Shown in pieces: positions 18,035-26,699 of a DNA stretch of 31,278 nucleotides. Positions within the stretch are counted from its first letter, which is position 1. Each line of letters starts with the position of its first letter. Made by a program: the position numbers and the translations under genes. Source of the stretch: a virus; IMG/VR virus record IMGVR_UViG_3300017762_000037, positions 1 through 31,278 of that record. One strand, written 5' to 3'. The notes beneath the pieces are model-generated. The model was not told the origin of the DNA. It searched no databases and worked only from the letters and a program-made list of their open reading frames with translations.

Positions 18035-20023
18035 TCACACACCAAATTGGTGTATTCCCAATCTTCCAATACCAAGCGCACCTAATGATGTAACTTCTCC
18101 AGTTGCAGACGCTTGTCTCTGACCACGTACTTGTATAGTACAAAATACCATAGTAGATCCTAGCTTAGTAATCTCTTGTATAGGTAATGTAACATTTTCT
18201 ACAATACCTCTTACTATCTCATCAGGTTTAAAGAGAGTAAGAGTTACTGATTTACCTTCTAATTTTTTAACAGCGTCAAATAATTTTTTACCTATACCAG
18301 GTATATTCTTAGCACGTTTACCTGGACGTTCTATACGATCAGATACGTTAATAGGAATACGTGCAATAATATCTTCAGGTTCAGGGAATGCACGATAGCT
18401 ATAAGAATAAACTTCAGGACTAGCTGTTCTTCCTGAATTAGAACTTATAGTTATCTTTGCAACTAACCACCTGTTAATTACATTGATCATAGGAACTTCA
18501 TTACCACTCTCTGCTGTCTCTATTTTTGTTAAGGTTGAAAAACTTGTAGCATTTGGATCTTCTAATGCGTCTAATTCTGTACTAAATTCAGCTAATACGT
18601 TAGAACCTGCGGGTATATCGTTAGTATAGATACGACCACCTATCCATTGTTTAGCTTGTGAAGTATAAAAATCTGCAGCAGGAAGTATTAGGTAACCGTC
18701 ATCAACTAATGTGGCAGCTTCTTTAATTAGACCTATACCTGCAACAATAAAAAATAATTTACCTTTAGCTATAGCTATACCTGTTACTTTACCTGATGTG
18801 CCTGTGTAATAAATATTTCTAGCGTAACCTAATGTAGGTAAGTATATAGAATATAAATCTGTCTCTGTACCACTATCAACAATGCCAAAATATATTTGAT
18901 CTCTTGTGTTAAAAAATGCAGTAGGACTTTTATCTACTGTTGTATTGTTGTCACCAAATTCTTTAATCAATTGTCTATCATCAACTGTGTAAAGAACTCC
19001 GTCTGTTGCAATAGTAGCTCTGTAAACTCTGCCTATCTTACCGTCACCTGCTGATGTTTGCGATGTAGAAAAAAAGATAATACCATTACTCTCTGTCATA
19101 TCTACAATGTCTTCACCTTCAATGTAAGTTTGACCTGCTAATACAAGACCTGATGTTAGATCATCTTTAATAGCGTATATGTAACCATCATCAGCTGCTG
19201 CTAATATTACTGATCCACCATCTACGACGCTTGTCCACAATGATCCTGAAGGTAGATCTTTTATTGTACCTGGTGATCCTGTACCGTCTAATTCAAGTAA
19301 CTTACCATTAGAATCTGTTGCAATAAGATAGTTCTTAACATTAAACAGTCCTGTATAAAGGTGACTAGAGTGTACGTTCATATAGTTAGACCAACCACCT
19401 GCTATGTTATCTGCGTCAAGTTTTCTAACAATACTATCTGTACCATCGTTTAGTGCTACGTACAGTATGTGTCCTTCAAGAACCATACCTGTAATATTAA
19501 AACTTGATCCTGCTGAATAAGGATCTGATGTTGTCCAGGTATCTCCACCGTTTGATGAATAATAAACATTGTGTCCTTGACCAACGTACAATACATCTTC
19601 ATGTGCAATAATTTCTTGATAAGCACTTGCACTAGCTCTGCTTGTTATCGCTGTGGTATCATTTAATAACTCTATAGAGTATGCTTTGCCACTGTCATCC
19701 GCATTCTTGAATACATCTATACCTTTGCTATCAAAAAATCTTCTAAAGTCATTAGTGCCTTGTTGTCTACTGTGTGCTTGATCTAAACCTGCACCACCTG
19801 AAAAATCAGATCTTGCAAATGATTGACCAAACTCTGCTCTAAATTCTTCAGGTACTTGTGCTGTGTTAACCTGTTGCGCAGATAATGGTGCGGTAGTAAT
19901 AGTTAATTCTCTTCCTGGTGCTACTGCTAGACGTAAAAGTATATCAGTAATGCCATCAGATATTTGTGCCTGGTATCCAAAAGCTAATGGATTTGAAACG
20001 TTAGACGTTGACGGTAAAGGCAT
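18035..20023 (-). CDS. Large tail protein with beta-propeller-like repeats (662 aa)
   Basis: The N-terminus (PGRELTITTAPLSAQQVNTA, then EFGQSFARSDFSGGAGLD) is a conserved opening of virion proteins in aquatic phages. Residues about 120-450 are a series of short strand-rich repeats (LYVGQGHNVYYSSNGGDTW, ILYVALNDG, YIYAIKDD, GKIGRVYRA) suggesting a beta-propeller. The C-terminal part (residues about 470-662) contains RIPINVSDRIERPGKRAKN. Probably a tail-hub or tail-fibre protein. TAATG overlap with the gene upstream; no enzyme motif recognised. Confidence 0.65.
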   Translation of the reverse strand: MPLPSTSNVSNPLAFGYQAQISDGITDILLRLAVAPGRELTITTAPLSAQQVNTAQVPEEFRAEFGQSFARSDFSGGAGLDQAHSRQQGTNDFRRFFDSKGIDVFKNADDSGKAYSIELLNDTTAITSRASASAYQEIIAHEDVLYVGQGHNVYYSSNGGDTWTTSDPYSAGSSFNITGMVLEGHILYVALNDGTDSIVRKLDADNIAGGWSNYMNVHSSHLYTGLFNVKNYLIATDSNGKLLELDGTGSPGTIKDLPSGSLWTSVVDGGSVILAAADDGYIYAIKDDLTSGLVLAGQTYIEGEDIVDMTESNGIIFFSTSQTSAGDGKIGRVYRATIATDGVLYTVDDRQLIKEFGDNNTTVDKSPTAFFNTRDQIYFGIVDSGTETDLYSIYLPTLGYARNIYYTGTSGKVTGIAIAKGKLFFIVAGIGLIKEAATLVDDGYLILPAADFYTSQAKQWIGGRIYTNDIPAGSNVLAEFSTELDALEDPNATSFSTLTKIETAESGNEVPMINVINRWLVAKITISSNSGRTASPEVYSYSYRAFPEPEDIIARIPINVSDRIERPGKRAKNIPGIGKKLFDAVKKLEGKSVTLTLFKPDEIVRGIVENVTLPIQEITKLGSTMVFCTIQVRGQRQASATGEVTSLGALGIGRLGIHQFGV

Positions 20024-20958
20024 TAGGTAAAAGTTATTCCGTAAAGTTCCACACCTTGTGGGAATCTTGACCTCTGTTCTCTTCTCGCTCTATCTAGTAA
20101 GACACCATAGTATCTAAGTAAAGCATTTCTTAAACGTTCACCTGATCCAACAGGTACTCCTCTTTGTTCTAAGTTTTCTGTAATATAGTTTTGTGTTGTT
20201 GCGTCAACATCTAGTTCTGATAATAACTGTGCAACAGCACCAACCATTACTATCTGTTCGTGAAAATCTTCTAACCCTGATACTGAATTTAAATCTGTAG
20301 TTTCAGCTGATGGTCTTGTAAACTTTGAAGCATATACAACATAAACAGTTTTACCTGATGTAGGTCCTGAAGGGAATTGTACTGCTGCGTCTGTTGTAGA
20401 TCCTGCAAAGTCTGTTATTAACTCTAAGGGTATGTCACTATAAACTGTTGTGTTTGCTGTACTGTTATTAATCTTTGCTTGCAATATTCTTTGTGTACCT
20501 GCAGGCATTTCAACAAATTGTGTAGAAGCTGTTGTAATAGTAGTTTTCTTTATTGCATACAAGGCAGGAAACAATCCAATTACTTGATCACCAATAGCAT
20601 TAGCTACATTAAGTCTCGGATATTTAGGTTTAAGAATAATGTCGGTATCTTCTGCATGTTGTGCTGCTGTAGATCCTAACCTACCACGTTCTACTGTGAT
20701 CTCTCGTGATACAGTGTTAATGTCTTCGACCATAACTAACTCACTGTCTATTTCTAAAACACTGCCTGCGCCAATAAGTTCTTCTTCTTCAGGCGTAAAC
20801 AATCCTTCTTTATATTTAAGTGTTGTACCTGTAGCAGTTATACCCTGACCACCTGTAATAGTGTCAAGGTTAGCTACTTGTGATAGAGGTTCTTGTTCCT
20901 CTACAGGTCTAAGATACTCTCTGTAAGTTCTGTCAATAAGTTGACCAAATGTTGACAA
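20023..20958 (-). CDS. Adaptor/connector-like virion protein (311 aa, TTG start)
   Basis: The start is TTG 20958 with a full AGGAGG eight bases upstream. It opens TFGQLIDRTYREYLRP and has a beta segment (VLEIDSELVMVEDINTVSRE), VERGRLGSTAAQHAEDTDI, and a C-terminal helical part ending with RYYGVLLDRARREQRSRFPQ. The pattern ERGxxGTxAxxHxxG is common in head-tail connector or baseplate-type proteins of aquatic phages. Location between capsid and large tail genes fits a head-to-tail adaptor. Confidence 0.6.
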   Translation of the reverse strand: MSTFGQLIDRTYREYLRPVEEQEPLSQVANLDTITGGQGITATGTTLKYKEGLFTPEEEELIGAGSVLEIDSELVMVEDINTVSREITVERGRLGSTAAQHAEDTDIILKPKYPRLNVANAIGDQVIGLFPALYAIKKTTITTASTQFVEMPAGTQRILQAKINNSTANTTVYSDIPLELITDFAGSTTDAAVQFPSGPTSGKTVYVVYASKFTRPSAETTDLNSVSGLEDFHEQIVMVGAVAQLLSELDVDATTQNYITENLEQRGVPVGSGERLRNALLRYYGVLLDRARREQRSRFPQGVELYGITFT

Positions 20959-20966
20959 AGGTCCTC

Positions 20967-21311
20967 CTAAGCAGTTCTAAATATTAAATTAATTTTTCTA
21001 TCTGCAGCTTCTGTTCCATCTGAAGTAATCCTAAGAAAACCACCGCTAGCAAAAGCCCAACCACTAGGATCTACACGTGTCGCATTACCTGCACTCACTG
21101 TGTATGATACCTCTGTGCCGTCAGTCTCAACTACATCTACCCATGATGATCCATCTACTGAAAAATCAAAAGAAATGTTAGATCCAGTCATAGCAGCTGG
21201 AAATACTATCCCTGCTAAGAGCATGTTATCTACATTGACTGATGTACTGTTGCTTGCGTCATCCGAAATGTCTATTAAAGCTACTGTGCTTTTACTTCTA
21301 CCGTATACCAT
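20967..21311 (-). CDS. Beta-sandwich head/decoration-type protein (114 aa)
   Basis: Strand-rich with FDFSVDGSSWVDVVE, TDGTEVSYTVSAGNATRVDP and GGFLRITSDGTEAADRKINL, resembling small Ig-like capsid decoration or fibre domains. It follows the major capsid gene after a stable hairpin. Function is inferred from position and fold. Confidence 0.6.
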   Translation of the reverse strand: MVYGRSKSTVALIDISDDASNSTSVNVDNMLLAGIVFPAAMTGSNISFDFSVDGSSWVDVVETDGTEVSYTVSAGNATRVDPSGWAFASGGFLRITSDGTEAADRKINLIFRTA

Positions 21312-21328
21312 ATTGTAAATTCTAACAT

Positions 21329-21367
21329 ACTCAAAACACCACTATGGTGGAATAGCGGTGTTTGAGT
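21329..21367 (-). other. Stem-loop after the major capsid gene
   Basis: On the minus strand ACTCAAACACC (21367-21357) pairs with GGTGTTTTGAGT (21340-21329), 11 pairs with one bulged T, and CCAC/GTGG nested in the loop. There is no T-run after it, so it is more likely an RNA-stabilising or partial-attenuation hairpin than a full terminator. Confidence 0.7.
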
Positions 21368-21383
21368 AATTAATGAATAGGGA

Positions 21384-22430
21384 TTAACCTACTACGTTAT
21401 CAATTGCACAGTGATATTGTTGAGGTCCGAAATCGAACGCCATTTCCATATATACTGCTTTAGCAATTCTTGCTTGATCGTTTTGATCTAAGTCTCTTAC
21501 AAACATAGTTCCATAACCTGGAATGTTAAGGAATACTGGTTTGACGAAACTAAGGTCAACGATAAATGCTTGCTTAGATCCTGATATAGTACCTGCAGGC
21601 AAGACATCGGATAATGCTAGACCGATAGATCCAAATGGTGTAACCACTGTATCAATGTCAACACCTCCAATGTTTCTGTCTCTTGGTAAAATACCATAAT
21701 TCACAGATCCAACTGTAGCTTTAATTAACTCTTTGTTTAGATCCAACAACATTGTTGGGGAAACGAAAAGTACTGGTTGTCTCATTGGCGCACCTGCGTC
21801 ATAGAGAGTTTTCATTGCTGAAGCAATGATGTCCCAGTTAATTTTTTGAGCTGCAGGTGTTCCTGCGCCGTTATCGTTATTAACGGAGTTGCCGCCTGTT
21901 AAGTCTTGGTGTGCTTTAAGACCTCTCATCTGACGGTTGCCTGAAGCACCATCAGAATAAGTTGCGTTAAATGCTGCCCACTCTACTTTCTTTGCGACTT
22001 GTTCTAATACTAATTCCATCTGATAAGCTAACTCATCATTGATTGGACTTGTTCCTGCTAGTGCGAGTGCAGGATCAGAGTTCTTGTAGTTCCCTGAAAG
22101 ATTAAACGGTACGATTTCGCCTGAAGCTGCTTGTGCAGTATAAGATACTTGCGCGGCTTCATGAAAAATCTGTAGTACACCCTGTTGTGACGCTCTGCTT
22201 CTACCTGAATAGTTTGGGGATCCACCCTCATCATCAGGAGTAACAGCGGTAACAACTGCATTGTCTTGTGTTTGGAATTGGAAGAATGTCGAGTTAATCG
22301 CATTTCCACCATTCAAACCACCTGCTGCTGCAAGTAAAGGTGTCCTATGAGGTGTAATCTTGAATAGTTCACCAGTAAAGTTATTAACGTCACTAGCTAC
22401 TATTGGGTTTGCACCTGATATTGCTGCCAT
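21384..22430 (-). CDS. Major capsid protein, DUF5309/SU10-type HK97 fold (348 aa)
   Basis: Shell subunit of the head. The N-terminal ELFKITPHRTPLLAAAGGLN is the usual opening of the SU10-type capsid family. The sections ISFVSYTA-like (FHEAAQVSYTAQAASGEIVP), ELAYQMELVLEQVAKKVEWA (spine helix) and QPVLFVSPTMLLDLNKELI, and the C-terminal FVRDLDQNDQARIAKAVYME, fit the HK97 fold. Length (348) is normal. It is preceded by a scaffold gene and followed by a hairpin. No cleaved delta domain is seen. Start: ATG 22430, about 30 bases after the scaffold stop. Confidence 0.88.
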   Translation of the reverse strand: MAAISGANPIVASDVNNFTGELFKITPHRTPLLAAAGGLNGGNAINSTFFQFQTQDNAVVTAVTPDDEGGSPNYSGRSRASQQGVLQIFHEAAQVSYTAQAASGEIVPFNLSGNYKNSDPALALAGTSPINDELAYQMELVLEQVAKKVEWAAFNATYSDGASGNRQMRGLKAHQDLTGGNSVNNDNGAGTPAAQKINWDIIASAMKTLYDAGAPMRQPVLFVSPTMLLDLNKELIKATVGSVNYGILPRDRNIGGVDIDTVVTPFGSIGLALSDVLPAGTISGSKQAFIVDLSFVKPVFLNIPGYGTMFVRDLDQNDQARIAKAVYMEMAFDFGPQQYHCAIDNVVG

Positions 22431-22459
22431 GTTTTAGCTGCCTTTCTACTCTTACGAGT

Positions 22460-22909
22460 TTATTTTTTCTTTGCTTCTTCTTGTAAAGCTATTTTTGCTC
22501 TAAGACTATCTCTTACAGATGTGTCTCCACTTGAAATAACATCTTGCATTTTCTGTGTCCAGTCAGCAGGTGTTTGTGCAACAGAATTTTGTTGTATAGT
22601 TTGTAACTTATCGTCACTATCAGCGATCTTCGCAGCAGCTACTTCGTTGTTCTGCTGTACGTTAGTATCGATGTTATAGTTTTCTTTAAGCCATGATCCT
22701 AGTTCGCCAGTGTTTGGTTTTCCGTCATATAGATCGAAAGCCATTTTACCAGTTCCTGAATCAGGATCTAATCCAACATCTTTAAAAAGTGAAGTCTTAA
22801 CTACACTCTTTAATTCTTTATTCTCTTGTTCAACTGATTTAAGTTTTTCTCTTAAACCTTTTATGCCGTCATTGTTTTCCATGCCGTCCATTGTTTGCTC
22901 GTCTGTCAT
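22460..22909 (-). CDS. Capsid scaffolding protein (149 aa)
   Basis: Position directly before the capsid gene and composition are the evidence. A charged coiled-coil (GLREKLKSVEQENKELKSVV, about 18-37) precedes LFKDVGLDPDSGTGKMAFDL, a motif I associate with scaffold proteins of actinobacterial phages; the end is a Lys-rich helix. Such proteins fill the procapsid and leave or are degraded. Start: ATG 22909 with GGAGAATATCA upstream. Confidence 0.75.
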   Translation of the reverse strand: MTDEQTMDGMENNDGIKGLREKLKSVEQENKELKSVVKTSLFKDVGLDPDSGTGKMAFDLYDGKPNTGELGSWLKENYNIDTNVQQNNEVAAAKIADSDDKLQTIQQNSVAQTPADWTQKMQDVISSGDTSVRDSLRAKIALQEEAKKK

Positions 22910-23090
22910 TGATATTCTCCATTTCTCACACGATTACACTATTCTCCAATAAGGTGTGGTACATATTGGGAGTGGTTACAAAATTTAATTACATGTTGAA
23001 TCGGCGCTGCAACATACGCATACAACACCTCTACGAATTTAATACGTAGCTAGGACGTAGGAACCCTAAGCTAGAGTGTCGATCTATTAT
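22910..23090 (-). promoter_or_regulatory. Noncoding structured leader of the scaffold-capsid genes
   Basis: No gene is seen in these 181 bases. Two hairpins compete for the same bases: CTACG/CGTAG (23031-23035 with 23045-23049) and TAGCTAGG/CCTAAGCTA (23047-23054 with 23065-23073, one bulge). GTTG/CAAC (22995-22998 with 23010-23013) is a weaker third. Neither main stem has a T-run, so the leader looks like a regulatory RNA or promoter region for scaffold and capsid; no consensus -35/-10 pair was found. Confidence 0.45.
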
Positions 23091-23264
23091 TTACTTGGCG
23101 GATACTGACCACGCCAATAGAATTATTATAACACACAAAAACACGGTAATTAGTTTTTTTCCTTGTTCTGTTAATATTATTTTGTAAGCGTCATTCCACC
23201 AGGTCCATGCTTTGTCAGACTTATAGTGACCTTTTTTATTTCTTGCTCTTACCCACTTAAACAT
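23091..23264 (-). CDS. Small membrane protein (57 aa)
   Basis: Start ATG 23264 overlaps the stop of the 441-residue gene (TAATG). The basic, Trp-rich N-terminal half (FKWVRARNKKGHYKSDKAWT) precedes a C-terminal membrane span LITVFLCVIIILLAWSV. Its place between internal-protein genes and scaffold is unusual for a membrane protein; it may help ejection or assembly. Family unknown. Confidence 0.65.
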   Translation of the reverse strand: MFKWVRARNKKGHYKSDKAWTWWNDAYKIILTEQGKKLITVFLCVIIILLAWSVSAK

Positions 23265-24589
23265 TATTGTTCAATTAATCCTGTAACACCTGCTTGTGTA
23301 GCAGCTGCACCTTCAGCTCTTGTGAAAACTGACGCTTGTTCTGACTCTAATCTCTCTTCTAGTTGTGCTGCTGTACCTTCACCGAATACTTCTGATTCAA
23401 TAAATTCTGATAAACCAAAGATGTCTTCTCTACCTGTAAATCTTTTAGCAAGTCGTTGTAATCTAGGTAACCTAGCTTCTGCTCTTTGTGCTATCTGTTG
23501 CGCACCTGTGCCGCTAAGTCCTGCACTAACTAATCGTTGTGCTTGATCTGCAGATATAGTCAAGTCTTCTTCACCAAAAGCACCACCTATTTGTGATACC
23601 TTGACTCTCTGTTCTATTATGTCAGATGATATATCTTCACTAATAAATGAAGCAAATATAGCTTCATCAGTTAGATCATCTGTTGATGGAAATATACCAG
23701 GATAGTTTTGTACGTAGTATTGTTTAACAGCGTCAAACTGTGTAAACAAGGATGTATATGCAGTTTCTAATCTGTTAGCAAAAGTACTAGGATCTACGTC
23801 ATTAGTAAACAAGTCTGTCATTTGATTTTCAAAGTAATCAGGATTCAAATTGTAATCTTCTAAGTATGTTCTGTAATCCTCTTTAATTTTTATGTAATCT
23901 AATTCAGGTGTATTACTCTCTATTCTAAGTGTTGTACCATCTTCTCTAAAGATTCCAGGAAACTTATCTTTGTATGCTTGTGTAGTACGCATACCTCTTA
24001 GTGCTTCGTCTGCGTCACCACCGTTAACATTGTATTCATCAATAAATAAATCTAATAACTCTTGACCTAAGAAACCATAGTTAGCTTGTGCAAATTCTTT
24101 GACATTAAATTTTTCTACAGGATCTCCTGGTACTGGTGCTACTTCTCCTCCACCACCGCTTCCTCCTCCGCCACTAGGACCTAGATCACTTTTAAATGTT
24201 CTGCTAACTATGTTACCTTCAGAGTCTCTAACAATAGTGTAAACAAGTAACCTTCCATTTTCTATAACAGTTTCATCACTTGGTGGCATATTTTCCAATT
24301 TACCACCACCTGTGACAACTGGATCTGTTTCATCGTCACCTGATTTATCTGTAGCAGGTCCTGAATTAATACTTAAATCTTTAAAATTGTAATCTCCTTG
24401 TGTAGCTGCTTCTTGTTCAGCTACGTATCGATCTGCAATAGCTTCTACTTCTACTTCTGATGGTCTATCATTAGCCATTGTTGCAGGTCCTGCTGCAACA
24501 GCTCTTGGACCAGTTTGTCTTGAAGCTGCAATTGCTTGTCTATCTTCTTCAGGTAAAAACTGTATTATTCTATCAAATATATCTGCCAT
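23264..24589 (-). CDS. Probable internal virion protein (441 aa)
   Basis: Unknown family. Begins IFDRIIQFLPEEDRQAIAAS, has a central acidic, flexible stretch with a GGGGSGGGG linker at about 140-148, then a long helical part (residues about 160-400; TQFDAVKQYYVQNYPGIFPS, LPRLQRLAKRFTGREDIFG). The Gln/Ala-rich helical C-terminus recalls internal ejected proteins. Placed between the 413-residue gene and scaffold, all TAATG coupled. No enzyme motif seen. Confidence 0.55.
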   Translation of the reverse strand: MADIFDRIIQFLPEEDRQAIAASRQTGPRAVAAGPATMANDRPSEVEVEAIADRYVAEQEAATQGDYNFKDLSINSGPATDKSGDDETDPVVTGGGKLENMPPSDETVIENGRLLVYTIVRDSEGNIVSRTFKSDLGPSGGGGSGGGGEVAPVPGDPVEKFNVKEFAQANYGFLGQELLDLFIDEYNVNGGDADEALRGMRTTQAYKDKFPGIFREDGTTLRIESNTPELDYIKIKEDYRTYLEDYNLNPDYFENQMTDLFTNDVDPSTFANRLETAYTSLFTQFDAVKQYYVQNYPGIFPSTDDLTDEAIFASFISEDISSDIIEQRVKVSQIGGAFGEEDLTISADQAQRLVSAGLSGTGAQQIAQRAEARLPRLQRLAKRFTGREDIFGLSEFIESEVFGEGTAAQLEERLESEQASVFTRAEGAAATQAGVTGLIEQ

Positions 24590-25830
24590 TATCTAAACGA
24601 TCCTCCTCCTGTTGCTCGCGCACCTGCTTTACCAAAGTTGTTTTCTAAATCACTTATTACTTGATCTCTATATGCTTGTGTACCTAGCTCTGCTGCTGCT
24701 GCGAATGCTATATCTTTACGTTCTGCTATATCATTAGTAGCAGCAAACTGTTTCCATTGTGCAGTGGTTTCGTCTGCTTTTTGTCCTGTTATGCTTACCC
24801 ATTCACTTCTTAAACTTGGTGCTATTTCTTCATATGCTTTGACGTTAGTACCTTTGTACTGTGCGTATGTAGTTTGAAATTGATCTTGTAACTTAGGTAA
24901 AAACTCTTGCGTGAAAGCTGTAGGGTTATCTGTATAGTCTGCACTAAGTTGTTCTAAGTTAAAGTTATCTGATGTACCAGGACCTAGTATGGAGTTAATT
25001 GTATTTTCCATTTGTCTTGTAAATTCTATAGTTTCTAAAGTCTTGCCTTCTAATGCAGCTTTAACTTCAGGATCTAATGTAAATCTAATTAATGGATTAG
25101 CAAGTTTGTTAATCGTGTTAGTTATATCTTTATCATCAAACATACCGTATTGTTTTTTCTGTGTAATAGCGTCAATGACTGCAGGATCTAATGTTGTTAA
25201 ACCTGCTGATAACATCCTGCCAATAATATCTTCTCTTGTTTTAATACCTTGTTGACTAAATGTAGCAGGATCTTTATGTGCAAAGTTCATCTGCTGTCTC
25301 TCTGTATCTGTATGCTTTAGCCACCAGGTAGTTTGTGATAGTTCTGATTCTCTAGCTGTCCTACCTTCTTTAGCTGCTTCTAATGCAACGGCAAGATAAT
25401 CATATTGACCTGCTGCATTCTTACTGAATATGTAAGGTTTATATTTAGACTCTTGTTCTAATGCTTCTATAAAGTATTCATAACCAACTGCACCTGCTTC
25501 CATACCACCATGTATAGCTGCTAGTTGCGTATGATCTCCAAAGTAAAAACTGTTTGTATATTCATCAGCTGTAATATTTGAACTACCTTCTGTACTATAG
25601 ACTTCGCCATTCTTTGTAATGACTACGTCAGGTGTTACAGTACCTGTAGCAGTAATTGATTTCAAATCTTTAACCTTATATCTGAATGTAAAGTTCTCTA
25701 AACCAGGTGATAGTTCTGCTGCTTCTTGCGGTAGTTTATAAACAAGATAATATATAGATTGACCTGATTCATTTATCTCTTGCCAAACTTGTGTATCGCT
25801 TGGTAACTGTGGTATTAAATTAGCTGCCAT
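24589..25830 (-). CDS. Probable internal virion protein (413 aa)
   Basis: Start ATG 25830 (MAANLIPQLPSDTQVW), with AGGG upstream and overlapping the transglycosylase gene by 11 bases; an ATG four codons earlier is less well placed. An N-terminal strand-rich part (YYLVYKLPQEAAELSPGLEN) leads into a long helical body (about 190-400) rich in Glu, Thr and Gln. Function unknown; operon position among ejected-type proteins is the only clue. Confidence 0.55.
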   Translation of the reverse strand: MAANLIPQLPSDTQVWQEINESGQSIYYLVYKLPQEAAELSPGLENFTFRYKVKDLKSITATGTVTPDVVITKNGEVYSTEGSSNITADEYTNSFYFGDHTQLAAIHGGMEAGAVGYEYFIEALEQESKYKPYIFSKNAAGQYDYLAVALEAAKEGRTARESELSQTTWWLKHTDTERQQMNFAHKDPATFSQQGIKTREDIIGRMLSAGLTTLDPAVIDAITQKKQYGMFDDKDITNTINKLANPLIRFTLDPEVKAALEGKTLETIEFTRQMENTINSILGPGTSDNFNLEQLSADYTDNPTAFTQEFLPKLQDQFQTTYAQYKGTNVKAYEEIAPSLRSEWVSITGQKADETTAQWKQFAATNDIAERKDIAFAAAAELGTQAYRDQVISDLENNFGKAGARATGGGSFR

Positions 25831-26698
25831 ATATCCCTGCAAATGGTTTTAGTTTTTCTATTTTCTTATCAGCAAAATCAGTCATATCTTCACGTCTTTC
25901 TTTTAAAGAAGTGTATGCGTCTATCAATGCTTTCGCTCTATCCTCTATATTAACAGGCATTTCGTCACGTAATTCCAATATACGTAACATGTCTGCTGTG
26001 TTCTTACGGTTTTGAATCATAAGATCCTGGTCCCATGTGCTGTACACACGCTCTTCATTAGCTAATTGTACTGATTCATATAGATCTTTAAATCCCTGAT
26101 CGTTACCATTCTTATAATTACCGTAAGCATTCCAACCATCCATACCATTGTCATTAAATATAGTACTAGCAATCATCATATGTTTATCTATATTGTTTAT
26201 GTCTTTAAGAAAACCTATAGCTTCATCTCTATTTTCTTCAAATAGCTTTGCACCTATAGCGTTACGTTCAGTTACTGAAGTAGCTTTATTTATTTCCTCT
26301 GCATACTTATTATCCATTGCCATCATCACATAGGTTTTATTGTCACCCATAACGTCTATTTGCATTAATCCATAACTTTCACCACTACCTGGTACGTTAT
26401 ATTCTGCATGTGCATTGTAAGGTATATTATTAATATTTAAAATCTCACCATCTTTAGTGCGATTACTTGCACTCTCAACACCAAATACTGTTAACAGTTC
26501 ATCTGCCATGTCTTTACCGTTTTCATACCATGCTACTTTTTTTCTACCGTTGTAGTCTCTAGCATTAGATTTTCTGTGATTCATCATAGCTTCATATACT
26601 CTGTTAGGATCTACTACACCAATACCGTCTTCTCTATATTTAATAAGTGGATAATTACCTCCACCCTCTATAACTGGAAAACTTCTTGCGTCAAACAT
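25820..26698 (-). CDS. Virion lytic transglycosylase-like protein (292 aa)
   Basis: Start ATG 26698 (MFDARSFPVI), with TAGGAGAT five bases upstream; a longer in-frame start lies inside the giant gene. The SLT/lysozyme-like signature is E75 in FGVESASN (candidate catalytic acid), GESYGLMQI at about 106-114, and DGWNAYGNYKNG at about 187-198, matching the usual E...SxGLMQI...W..Y order. It lacks a signal peptide, so it would be carried in the virion and cut peptidoglycan during DNA entry. The helical C-terminus (about 240-285) is charged. It overlaps both neighbours. Confidence 0.7.
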   Translation of the reverse strand: MFDARSFPVIEGGGNYPLIKYREDGIGVVDPNRVYEAMMNHRKSNARDYNGRKKVAWYENGKDMADELLTVFGVESASNRTKDGEILNINNIPYNAHAEYNVPGSGESYGLMQIDVMGDNKTYVMMAMDNKYAEEINKATSVTERNAIGAKLFEENRDEAIGFLKDINNIDKHMMIASTIFNDNGMDGWNAYGNYKNGNDQGFKDLYESVQLANEERVYSTWDQDLMIQNRKNTADMLRILELRDEMPVNIEDRAKALIDAYTSLKERREDMTDFADKKIEKLKPFAGIYGS

Positions 26699-26699
26699 A

